Assembly (NCBI GenBank): GCA_015680685.1 | Contig: MNCI01004050.1 | Coordinates: 94,063-158,062 of the forward strand | DNA from: Gnetum montanum | Lineage: Eukaryota; Streptophyta; Gnetopsida; Gnetales; Gnetaceae | Direction of reading: 5' to 3' | DNA length: 64,000 nt | Shown: one piece after another, positions 46,500 through 57,593 of the stretch | Position numbering within the stretch: the first letter of the stretch is position 1 | Layout of the letters: each line of letters starts with the position of its first letter | Made by a program: the position numbers and the translations under genes | The notes under the pieces: generated by a model | The model's input: the letters and a program-made list of their open reading frames with translations, nothing else | Database searches by the model: none | Told to the model about the DNA's origin: nothing

Positions 46500-49400
46500 A
46501 GCTCAATCTGCCCTCTATTTATTGGTAGGAACAAGCCCGATGAATTGTCAGCTTTTATCCACACCCTTGATCATCGATGGACCATATGGAAAAATCACAA
46601 GAGAAATCGACATAAACTCCATCAGCTTAGGTACATCAACGGAAGACACACTCATAACCTCAACACAACAAACGTTAGTTAACTACAAAGGTATGACAAA
46701 ATCTCTCGACATAGAAGCCGATAGTATCACTGAAGACCCGTTGACCAAAACCCCCATCGTTATGCCTGATGGTGAAACCAAAATATTGAAATTGAGTACA
46801 CTATTGCAACCTCAACTGGCCAAAGACATAGAAAATGTGCTTCGAAACAACATGAAAGCATTCGCTTGGTCTTACACTAACATGCCCGGGTTAGATCCTC
46901 GAATTGTCCAGCACAATATTATCCTTGACCCAAAATTGAGGCCAGTAAAACAAAAGGCACGAAAGGTTAAACCTGAGATAGCATTGGCAGTTCGCAATGA
47001 GATCACCAAACTTTATCAGGCAGGTTTCATTTGGGCTGTCGATTACGCCGATTGGGTATCCAACATGGTAATTGTCCCGAAAAAGAATGGAAGCATTTGC
47101 TTATGCATTGACTTCCAAGATCTCAATGTTGCAACCATAAAAGATGATTTTCCCCTACCTAGCATCGATCAACTTGTTGACTCAATCGTTGGGCACGCCC
47201 TATTATCTTTTATGGATGGCTTCTCAGGATACAACCAGATACGCATTAACCTAGAGCATCAGCTCCGAACTACCTTTATGACACCATGGGGAAACGTTTG
47301 TTACAAAATGATGCTCTTCGGTCTCAAGAATGCTAGGGCCACATATCAAAGGGCTATGACATTCATTTTCAGTGATTACATGCTGCACTCGCTCAATGAC
47401 TATGTGGATGATATCATGGTTAAATCAAAAAAATCAGAACAACATGTACAAGATCTTGACTTGGTACTAAAGTGTTGTTGAAAATATGAGTTGAGACTTA
47501 ACCCAAAGAAATGTGTCTTCGGAGTTAAGACAGGCAAAATGCTTGGATTCATAGCCTCAGAAGCAGAGATACGAGTAGACCCCGATAAAGTTAAGGCCAT
47601 AATAAACTTAAAACCACTTAGCAACCTTACTGAACTCCGAGGTCTACAAGGTAGATTACAATTCATCAGACGGTTCATAGAAAAAATAACAGACAAGTTG
47701 AAACCTATGAACCACTTGCTACGCAAAAACGTCCATTTTGAATGGACTCCATAGTGCCAGGAAGCATTTGACAATATTAAAGCAGCACTCGTTCAACTAC
47801 CCACGGTTTATCCACCTCAAAATGATAAACCGTTTTACATCTACCTTACCACTTTGGATTCGTCAATCGCGTCCATGCTTTGCCAGAAACAAGATGATGG
47901 AACCGAAGTCCCTGTTTACTACTTAAGCCATGCATTAGTAGCCCATGAGAAGAAGTATAACGAGGTGGAGAGGTCATGTTTAGCCCTGGTCTTTTCCTTA
48001 AAGAAATGGCGACATTACATCTTCCATAACCAAGTCAATATAGTCTGCAAGGATAATGTGCTCAGAGCCATCACAGGAAACATTTACGAGTCAAGTAGAA
48101 TAGCCCATTGGAAAGCCATGATAGCTGAGTTTGACTTACACTACATAGCGCAATCATCAGTTAAGGGTCAAGCCATAGCAAATCAAATGACCGCGTCACC
48201 AACGCACGATCAAGCAACAATAGAGCCAGAGTTCCTTGACGAAAATGTAAGTGCAATAGACATAATACCCGATGGCTACAATGCCATTTTGAACTTTGAT
48301 GGAGCATCCACCTCTCGAGGGGGAAGTTCTGCCGCCATCATCACCTATCCCTGCGGGGAGATCCGACCCTTTGCTTATCATTTCGACTTCCACTGTACCA
48401 ACAATGTAGCAGAGTACGAAGGTCTCCTTAGAGGTGTCATGGTAGCACTAGCTTCAGACATCACACGGCTTGTGGTCAGGGGAGACTCACAATTGGTTTT
48501 GAACCAAGTCACAGATATTTACACGTGCAAAGCGCAACATTTACAACCATACTGTGACTTAGCCAAACACTTAATGAAGCGATTCGAAAACATCGACGTG
48601 CAACATGTCTCCAGAAACGATAATACCATCACAGATGCACTGGCCACCCTAGCACTAAACATATCGCCTGACATGTTCCATACACTTCCAAGCTCCATAA
48701 TCAGTTGTGCTAAACCCATAACTGACACTCTCGATACGTTGCCAATTGTATTCGTTAGTACAACACACGCGATAGAATGGTATGACGACATAAAAGAGTA
48801 CCTTCTACACGGTGAAACACCGCAACATCTAACGAATGCACAAAAATATGCAGTACGAAAGTGTTCTCGACAATATACACTAGTAGGGGACACATTGTGC
48901 TGTCGATCCTATAAAGGCATACTGTTAATATGCGTTAGTAGCGCTGATGCCCAAACCATCGTTGAGCAAGTACATGACGGACTATCCGGAGGACATATAG
49001 CACCAAAAGCAATGGCAATGAAAATAAGATGCTTAGGCTATTATTGGCCACACATGGAGTATGATTGTCTCTCTAAGGCTAAAACATGTAGTACCTGTCA
49101 AAGACATAGTAATCTAATCCATGTCCCACCAAATGAGTTACATACAACACAAATCACATGGCCCTTTCAAAAGTGGGGGTTAGACCTTATCGAACCGATA
49201 ACACCCTCATCTTCTGCAGGGCATAACTTCATCATAACCGCGACAGAATATTTCACGAAGTGGGTAGAAGTTGTTCCCCTTCGAAAGNCCGGAGGACATA
49301 TAGCACCAAAAGCAATGGCAATGAAAATAAGATGCTTAGGCTATTATTGGCCACACATGGAGTATGATTGTCTCTCTAAGGCTAAAACATGTAGTACCTG

Positions 49401-50317
49401 TCAAAGACATAGTAATCTAATCCATGTCCCACCAAATGAGTTACATACAACACAAATCACATGGCCCTTTCAAAAGTGGGGGTTAGACCTTATCGAACCG
49501 ATAACACCCTCATCTTCTGCAGGGCATAACTTCATCATAACCGCGACAGAATATTTCACGAAGTGGGTAGAAGTTGTTCCCCTTCGAAAGACCACATCTA
49601 AACATGTATGCAACTTCATTCTTGAAAACATTATGACCCGTTTTGGCATCCCCATGATAATCATCACTGATAACGGGCCATAATTCAGCAGTGCCGAAAC
49701 CAAAACTTTCTGTGAAAGTCTCGGGATAAAAAACTCCTTTTCATCCCCTTACTATCCTCAGAGCAATGGGCAAGCAGAGGCCACAAATAAAACCATCATT
49801 ACTGTACTTAAAAAGATGCTTACCCAAAGCAAGAAAAGATGGCACGAGCAGCTAGTATACGCACTGTGGGCTTATCGTACTATGCATCGAACTTCAACAG
49901 GTAAAACACTATATAGTCTTATTTATGGTTCAGAAGTTGTTTTACCCTTGGAATTACAGGTACTGTCTTTAAGGATCACACTTTTCGGACTCCTCAACGA
50001 AGGGCAAACAATTACCTATGCATCATTGACTTGGACTCGGTGGAGGAGAAACACATATGTGCACTTGATCAGATTAAATGGTACCAAAAATGACAACAAC
50101 AACACCATCGGCACGACATTCATAAGCGCCCTATCAAAGAAGGCAACTTTGTACTTAAGGCCATTCAGGAACACTCGGACAAATTCTCGACCACCTGGGA
50201 AGGGCCTTACTTAGTCACCAAAGCATATGACAATGGAGTATTCAAGTTAGCTGATATGGAAGGGAATGAGCTTGCAAATCCGACCAATCACTTGTTCTTG
50301 AAATCGTTCTACATTTG
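46500..50317 (+). pseudogene. pol of C (RT, RNase H, aRNase H, integrase)
   Basis: RT lies at 46522-47481 (FAWSYTNMPGLDPRI, IDFQDLN, FMDGFSGYNQIRI, YVDDIMVKSKK), with the catalytic YVDD intact. Stops fall at 47479-47481 and 47752-47754. RNase H is at about 47800-48170. The second RNase H at 48280-48660 keeps its acids (NFDGAS, AEYEGL, RGDSQLV, TDALA). The integrase zinc part is at 48980-49110 (CSTCQRHS) and the core at 49170-49800 (GLDL, TDNGP, QAEATNK). The C-terminus ends about 50317. A TAA at 49681-49683 replaces the codon after NGP, as in A. Integrase is artificially doubled by the duplication around N 49288. Frame changes follow 50000. Confidence 0.93.
48986..49590. other. Assembly duplication around single N at 49288
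   Basis: Bases 48986-49287 and 49289-49590 are identical 302-bp strings (CCGGAGGACATATAGC to CCTTCGAAAG) joined by one N. Element A has this segment once. The doubled integrase zinc domain is therefore most likely an unmerged contig overlap. Confidence 0.9.
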
Positions 50318-50338
50318 AGTATAGGCTCAGGTATGTGA

Positions 50339-51085
50339 TCGTCCTGGAATCATGATGGTAAACTGATACCATAGAATCATCCTGGCATCATGACGGTAAA
50401 CTGATACCATAGAATCATCCTGGCATCATGACGGTAAACTGATACCACAGCTCATCCTGACATCATGACGGTAAACTAATACCACAGCATGTCCTGGAAT
50501 CATGATGGTAAATTGATACCATAGAATCATCCTAGCATCATGATGGTAAACTGATACCATAGCTCGTCCTGGCATCATGACGGTAAACTGATAACATAGC
50601 TCGTCCTGGCATTATGACGGTAAATTGATACCATTGCTCATCCTGGCATCATGACGGTAAATTGATACCACAGCTCGTCTTGGAATCATGATGGTAAACT
50701 GATACCATAGAATTGTCCTGGCATCATGACAGTAAACTGATACCACAGCTTGTCCTGGCATCATGACGGTAAACTGATACCACAGCTCGTCCTGGCATCA
50801 TGACGATAAACTGATACCACAGCTCATCCTGGCATCATGACGGCAAACTGATACCATAGAGTGTCCGCAATGACAATAAACTAGCACCCTTCTGACACGA
50901 TAGTAAACTACCACAGTCGCATTCGCTAGAGTCCGCTAAGATTATAAACTAGTTTGCCTCTTTGTGGTCTGCCAAGACTAGAAACTGGCAATGCACCGTC
51001 CGCCATGACGCTAAATGGGAAATGTCCAACGGGTCATGACATAAAACTAACCCATGATAGTCTGCTAAGACTATAAACTGGTAAT
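50339..51085 (+). repeat. TAAACT array 3 of C
   Basis: Fourteen units of 36-39 bp (to about 50860) read TCCTGGCATCATGACGGTAA then ACTGATACCACAGCTCG. Looser units such as GTCCGCTAAGATTATAAACT follow to about 51085. It is the same position and unit as the A array at 2346. Confidence 0.92.
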
Positions 51086-52133
51086 TTCATCTCTGGTTCC
51101 TCAATCTGTGGCTGCATTCAAACTTCATCGGAATCACTACATCGCTCGCCATTGACCGATCCTAATAACATTGCTGCCATTCATATATACAGTGCCTGAA
51201 GTCTCATCCGGTGCCTTTGTTTCATTAGTAGCTGTTCAAGTCTAAGCTTGCTTACTCACTCATGTTTTTCTTGTCCTCTTGGAGTTGTGTTTGCAGGATG
51301 ACACTCAGAGGTGTTCGTATAAGAATGTACTTCATCATAAGCAGCAAGGTGAGACATTGTTCACAATGTATGTGACAAGACTAAATCAAACTATTCACTA
51401 GTACATCTCCCATTTCATATCCCACCTATACCTCAACATCTTATACTTGGTTACATCCCAAACACATCCGGTACAACCCGAAACATCGAACATACCGTTG
51501 CATACTACGCCACTCTTAAGCGATTGTAACCCACAAAATGGCATTTGAGCATGAGCATAAGAACATAAAAAAAAAAGAAAATGTCGTCCCTTCTCACATA
51601 AAACACAAGATGGGACGGCAGTTGCCTCAAAAGCAAACGCTCATGTCTAAAACAATCAAGAAACATCCCGTTGCATGGCTTTGGCTCTCCGCCAACAAGC
51701 TTCCCCTAAACACTAAACAAGGGCCATGTTCCTCCAAAGAATGCAACACATCATCACGTGGCTTTGGTTTTGCCAACACGTCCTCTTGGACACTAACCAA
51801 GAGTCTTGTTCCGCCAAAGGATGCACATCTCGTGTCTTGATTCCAAGTCTGCTAAACAATGGCTATTGACAAGGATCAGCATGACCCATATACACACCAA
51901 AACATCCCCTTCATCATGCACAACTTTGATTCCTCCTGAATCCCCACAGTTTCCCTTTCCCTATCAAATACAAATTTCATTTCCCACAATCCCATGTACT
52001 ACTGAACATGGTACGATGATTTCTAGCCAGGTGCCAACGGACAACATTTCCACGAAGTTGCTTGTGGTGTTTTGCACTTCTTTGTCGACGCTTCTCAGGT
52101 CGATTCCTCCAAGTGTCAACAAAGAGGGGCCAA
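51086..52133 (+). other. 3' UTR and PPT of C
   Basis: It is collinear with A 2801-3801 and ends in CAACAAAGAGGGGCCAA just before the 3' LTR. No conserved ORF. Confidence 0.82.
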
Positions 52134-53554
52134 TGAAACATGACAAGATTCTGAGCTTAGTACTTTTCTAACAAGAATCAAGCTAAGTCACGATGCTCCC
52201 CAGCATGACTAAAGCTTGAGGGCCCGACAGATAGCTTCAAGCAGAGTTGAACTCAACGAGGAGCAGTTCCTTGGGACCTGCCGACGACTGCAAAAACATA
52301 TGCTATCAAACATGGCAACTTTGGAGATTAAAATACTTGGTCTTCACTAAGTATACATTCTTAGCGTATACGCCCAAGTTTGCATTCACAGCATATACGC
52401 CCAACGTACACGCCTCACATGTACGCTCAGCATGTACGACTGAGGTATACACCCAGCCTGCAACCCCTGAAGATGGCATGGAAACAAAATTTCAGAGCAA
52501 GATTTGGTACAAGGCATCAACTCACATGAACAGAGTAATCATCAGATGTTGACATCGTGCATCCTGGAGTCTATACGTTGAGCATGTACATCCTGCACGT
52601 CCAGCGTATACGCCCAACAGACACAGTGTATATGCCCAACAAACACAATGTATGTGCCCAGCGTATACGCCCAGCAGACACAGCGTATACGCCTAGCATG
52701 TACAAAGTGTCAAATCAAGGTCAATAAGCTGAACACCTACAGGCAGCATCTTCATGGCATCTGAATTTAAATTTGAAGGACGAACGACTTCTTTTGTTCT
52801 GATCAAGTCTGTACGCCAAGGTCACATGTCTAGCATGTATATGCTGGCGTACAACAATATACGTTGGTGTATAGCGGTATACGCTAGTGTACAGCACGCT
52901 GTATACTTGTAAATTTTATTCTTTCACACCCGGTCAATGCGCCACATGTCACTCAACTCGAGTTTAACGACTAAACCTGTATAAAAACCCCAATTTTTCA
53001 TTAGATTGGTGTGGGCAATTTTGAGCAAACTAGAGACAAAAAAAAGAACCAGAGATGTTGAGAAACCAAAGCAAAAACCCTGTACGCTGGACCTCAACCC
53101 TGCACACTGAGAATACAACTTTTACGCTGTGCCTGCAATTGAACCTAGCATACAGTCATCCCTGCATTCATCGGGGCTATTCGTCCGCCTTATGTCAGAG
53201 TCACAACTGCGTTAGACCGGTGCATTGTAACTTTCGTTTCGCAATAATATTGCTACATTTCTCTGCTAAAATTTGTTACAGTTTTTCATTCATTATTGCA
53301 TGTTTACTGTTTACGCTCTTGTACGTTTACGCTCCGTTTTACATTCGTTACATCGTTTACATATAACCCAACGTATAGCATATCGGTGTACGTTCGGGGA
53401 AATCCTTGCCTGATCCGCGTGCGGACCATTCAAGGTACTCTGCCTTCGTAATTCTAGCTTGCCCTTAAGTGAAGGTAGGGTCTTTTGTGCGTGTCCAGAG
53501 ATCTCCAAGTTTCTGTTTCATTCCAGCCGGAGATTGACGATTTCGAACGGTACT
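52134..53554 (+). repeat. 3' LTR of C
   Basis: TGAAACATGACAAGATTCTG to GAACGGTACT, 1421 bp, followed by TSD AGTGC. The last base is T where the 5' LTR has A (CA end), probably a point change. U3 motifs are at 52365-52900. Confidence 0.92.
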
Positions 53555-53559
53555 AGTGC

Positions 53560-54028
53560 AACACTACTGGGATTACCAAACGCTAATCGTTACTGGGTTA
53601 CCAAGTGTTACATGCATGCTCGAAGTGATTGTAGTGTGTGTGCTTACCTAGGAGAGATGTAGGGTGAGAGAGAATCATTAATTAACTAATGAAAGCATTA
53701 AGTAATTATAAGTAACATTAATTAATCTATTATGAATGTTGCAAGGTTTATCACAAAGTTTGTCTTTATTGTTGTACACAAGGTGTGCTCAGGTACATAA
53801 TGCTTGAATAAAGAGCCATTCACTTTATGAATCCTATTGTGGGCACGCAAAAATAATTCTAACTCTGAGTGGGAGAAAAGACAAGAGTTTGGATAAGGGA
53901 CTAAGGCTAACTATGCAAACCAAGTGTGCCCATCAGTTATTTATAGGCAATGAGGCAGGCAACAATATCACATACGTGATATCACATGGAAGGACATGAT
54001 GTCGTGTACACGATATCGCGGCTCATCA
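53560..54028 (-). repeat. 5' LTR of F, right piece
   Basis: It resumes AACACTACTGGGATTACCAA exactly where 34635 left off and aligns with 25461-26019. It ends CGCGGCTCATCA. Confidence 0.9.
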
Positions 54029-54265
54029 ACAGTGCAAACATGCATCGGGAATAATAGACTTTAAAGAAAAGAAACTAAAAACTAACTTGAAAATTGAAAA
54101 CTAACTATTTTCTAAGATAAGGTAAAAACTGTCCCATCTAGAAGCCCAAGTGCAGTATTTATAGGTGAGGTCCAAATGAGGTGACGTCAGGTATTTGACT
54201 TCGCTTATTAGCCTCGACATCGGGTACATGACATCGTTGAGGTCCATCAAATCACAACTCATCAT
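54029..54265 (-). repeat. 3' LTR of E, last piece (U3)
   Basis: It continues the E LTR after F and ends CACAACTCATCA, followed by the PPT complement TACCCCCATGATTGAATG. It contains the palindromic unit CGACATCGGGTACATGACATCG. Confidence 0.82.
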
Positions 54266-54519
54266 ACCCCCATGATTGAATGAAAATGCGTCCTCGAGTT
54301 AAACAAAATGAGGAACAAGTTCTTTACAAAATATTGGGAAAGTATGGGATTATTGACTAACTCAAACAAGGAAGCAAATAACTAATTCTTTGCATGCTAC
54401 AGTGTTACATTACAAAAATGGGACACATTATTACAAAACAAGACTGAAAAGCTCATGTGGTACTTGGAGGTAGTGCCTTTTCCATTGGTTACCTCCCTTT
54501 ATTGTTAGGCCATTGAAAT

Positions 54520-57190
54520 TTATAACAATTGAGCAAGGCTTGCAATTTTTCCTCCTCTATCCTTGGGTCATGCACCATCTAGGCTACTATGTCGATGTGT
54601 GCTGGCACTGGTACATCCCAAGGACATGGCAGTTGCGAAAACATTTGATTTGCCTTAACGTACCATGCCCCAAACTACCATCATTCCTCCTTAAAGGCAC
54701 TAGCTTTATCTCTTAGCTCATGATAGTCAGTCAATCTTCGAGCTAGGTTTGAGGCTACATATTTCTATCCCTAGTAGCTAGCTTTGACAACCTCTAATTT
54801 AAAGTTTTCCACCTTTAACTTTTGCAAAAGCATCCTTCTGATCCACAAACTCCTTTTCATACAATGCGTAGGTTGTTGTCACTTACTTTTCCAACTTGCT
54901 TCTAGGATGACCTGCTATTAACATGGCAAGGTTAGCATATTTGAGGTTAGCTAATGCCATGTATTCCTTCAAATCTTCTATCTGCAAGTTCCTATTTTTA
55001 ACTTTTGTTTGGTGGGCCATGGCATAACTGTCCAAAACAACCTACCATTTGAAATTTTGTGTTGCCAAGGAGCTAATGTGGGCCTTGGCCATCTTGATTT
55101 CCTTGTCATTAATTTCTTATACATGCCAACCTAGTCATGGAAGTGTTCTTTTAGCTTCTCATGTTTCTTAGCCTTATTTTGCCATGCACTGATTTCTAGA
55201 AAATAGCGCATAACTCCTCCATAGAGAGGGTTCTATTTTCTCGAGCCAATCTACTCATATCCTAGTTGACCCTCGCTAGTTGTTCTCTTAATTGATGGAC
55301 ACTCTCTTCCAAGATGTTCTTTTGCTTCTCCACTGTGATTAACTGGGGCATTCTCTTTAGTGAGTTGCTTGTTTTCTTCTTGAATAACAATCAATGCCTT
55401 TTTATGTGCATGAGTTTGTGCATCAACAACAGAGTCATTCCTGACTACCATCTCCTTTTCTTACTTTGTAGTTGCTCTCTTCTTTTTTAGCTTGGTAATC
55501 TCCTTCGTCCAAAACTGCTCCAATTGGTTTGGTGTAATGAAATGAACAAGATCCTGTCATTCAGCACGCAAGGCAGCTAGCTCTTCTTTCAATCTTTGCA
55601 CCTTAGCTTCTACATGTTCCACCCTAACCTTAGCCATGGCCAACTTCCCTTTTGTAGTGATGAAGTTTGATTGTGCAGTAGTGACATCACTAGGGATGTT
55701 GAACAGAGTGGTCATCACTTGACCTATTTGCAGCAAACAATCAAGTACATCCTCATGCACTGTAGTAGTCATTGAGGTCCCGACGAGCATTTGTATGTCT
55801 TTTTTCCCTATCAGATTATTTAGAGGCACAATAGGAACATTGAACGATTCATTGATGTGATCAATGATCACCCTTGTTGCACCTGCTACATCCTTGTGTT
55901 GTAACACCATGACTGTGGTGCTTTCTCCAATTTTCAAAATGACTTGAAAGGATGCAGCATTTCTAGAAATTTGGTATGACCATTGGGATCCCCCTCCTCC
56001 TAATTGAATTGAGATCTCTCCCCTTATTTGATCGGCTGATACGGTGAGTTGTATGATATCATCCATAACTTGGAAGAGTTGGCCTGATTCCTGCTCCCCC
56101 AATTGATGGTCTCAATGATTCTTTGCAGGTGACTCATCAATGATCTATAATCTTGCAGTGGTAGTGATGGAGCTTGTGCTTGTGGTCATTGCTCAAGCTC
56201 TTGTTGCATTTTAGTTCTTGGTTCTACCTCCTTTTTAGTTTCTTACTCCTCATTAGAATCTTTTCTTGGTGCTACAGTTTGAGGAGCTCTACAAAGGAGG
56301 CATGTTGAGCCTTCCAAAGGATACCATTAGTATATCCTAAGATTCATGCATGTTTTCATAGCTTTCTGATCAGATAGGAAAATGGAATTGTTGGTCTCCT
56401 TGATTTTTTTTTCTTCAAACTACTGTTGGATTTGTATGAAACAGTGCTAGGGAAGGTTAACTAAAAATTTTTCTATTGAAATGGTGCTTTCCCTAGCTGA
56501 ATAAGTGGAAATGAGATTAAGCTCTTTGGTGGGAAATAAGTGATATGTCCTAATCTTGAAGTAAGTTCTCTCTTCCAAGGTCATCTCATGGTATGATTTA
56601 TCATTTTTACCATATGCCTGCTTCAGCCATAGTCTCTTCATTTCTATGTCAGATCTGGTGGATAGGTGAGCAACCTTAACCCCTTCATTGGGTAGGTTGA
56701 GAGTTGTAGCTATATCTTTGACTATGTAAGAGACATTCACCTCATAGATATTTATAGTGGTACCTTCGTCCTTATTGTGTTAGAATTGATAGACTTCCCC
56801 CAAATACCATTCACCATTGTCAGACAAGATTGACCACAATGAGGACACTTTAAGTTGCGTCTGTACCACTTCTAGGGAAAATTCTATGAATGGGTTGAAG
56901 TTCATTTCCATAATGATCAAGGCCAATGTGGACTTTTTCAAAATGGTAGCAAGGTAGTTAGGGGGCAACATGAGACGTTTTCCCTATTCAAGAGTTGATG
57001 CTTCTACCACCTTACCTCTGGCTAATTGCCTAGTAGTAGGGGCCTCTTAATGGATACTGAAAGATTAAGCCTCCTATTCAACATGTTCCACTTATTCTCC
57101 TTGTTGGCCATGACCACCATGTGGATGCTTAGTAGCTCTCTTTGAGGATTCACCCTGAGCATCTCTTTTTGGGACCATTTGTAATCAAGC
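54520..57190 (-). pseudogene. Extra degenerate ORF of E between gag remnant and 3' LTR
   Basis: Read leftward from 57190. The start is charged (KRDAQGESSKRATKHPHGGH). A globular-looking part at 56971-56447 includes LPPNYLATILKKSTLALIIM, NDGEWYLGEVYQF-like text and VSYIVKDIATTLNLPNEGV. A middle part lies at 56102-55557. A coiled-coil-like stretch (VRVEHVEAKVQRLKEELAAL, then IQEENKQLTKEN) runs to about 55250, with decayed sequence to 54520. It has many stops. It sits where Athila elements carry a third (env-like) ORF, but no signal peptide or membrane span is visible. The first half loosely recalls plant transposon-associated ORFs. Function unknown. Confidence 0.55.
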
Positions 57191-57548
57191 AAAAACCACA
57201 TGTTACCAAGGTTATGTTTATTATCCTTAATCAATTTGTACCTTACTCATAACCTTAGTTCATTAAGCACATTATGCATCTGATTGCAAGGTTAGGAAAA
57301 TTTTCAAGAAAAAATCCCCTAAAAAGTATCTATTTCTTTCCATGATGCATCACAACTAGTTTCTTTTCCATTATACGTGGCTTAAAATAATGGTTATAGG
57401 CTTGAGGGTTAGAGAAATTGGATGTCTGGCACTATCATTAATGATTTTTCATTATAAGTCCTATGATTCTTAACATCCTTACCCTTAGAATACCTTCCGG
57501 GTGATAGCAAAGTTTAACAAATCAACATAAGGTTTGCACGCACGCATC

Positions 57549-57593
57549 CTCCCCCCCCTCCCCCACCACCACACCCACACCCTCCCCCCCCCC
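57549..57593. repeat. C-rich low-complexity tract in E
   Basis: Runs of C (CCCCCCCCTCCCCC and CCCCCCCCCC) around CCACCACCACACCCACACC. On the element's strand it is a G tract ending in TTAGTCATGGGGG, like the PPT context, and could form a G-quadruplex. Confidence 0.75.

Larger units (their letters stand above)
34636..53554 (+). mobile_element. Tat-lineage retrotransposon C with antisense gene cassette
   Basis: C has complete LTR-to-LTR structure, 18.9 kb including an assembly duplication of about 0.3 kb. The TSD AGTGC is perfect (34631-34635 and 53555-53559) and the empty site is visible in F's other LTR. The order is LTR, PBS, leader with motif array, gag, protease, TAAACT array 1, antisense gene (41315-44954), AGCGTATACGCT array, TAAACT array 2, pol, TAAACT array 3, 3' UTR, PPT and LTR. 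Coding parts have scattered nonsense codons, mostly explicable by C-to-T change, so this copy is inactive. Confidence 0.93.
25121..54028 (-). mobile_element. Athila-type element F, full-length layout, split by C
   Basis: On the minus strand the order is 5' LTR (54028-53560 plus 34635-34294), PBS, gag, protease, RT, RNase H, integrase, 3' non-coding, PPT and 3' LTR (26019-25121). The flanking five bases are ATAGT (25116-25120) and ACAGT (54029-54033), one transition apart. It lies in the E LTR. F is the only Athila-type copy here with a complete pol order, but stops make it inactive. Confidence 0.9.

Noticed and set aside
48986-49590. Tandem duplication of the integrase zinc domain in C
   Set aside because: The copies are identical over 302 bp and separated by one N, which fits an assembly overlap rather than a biological duplication.
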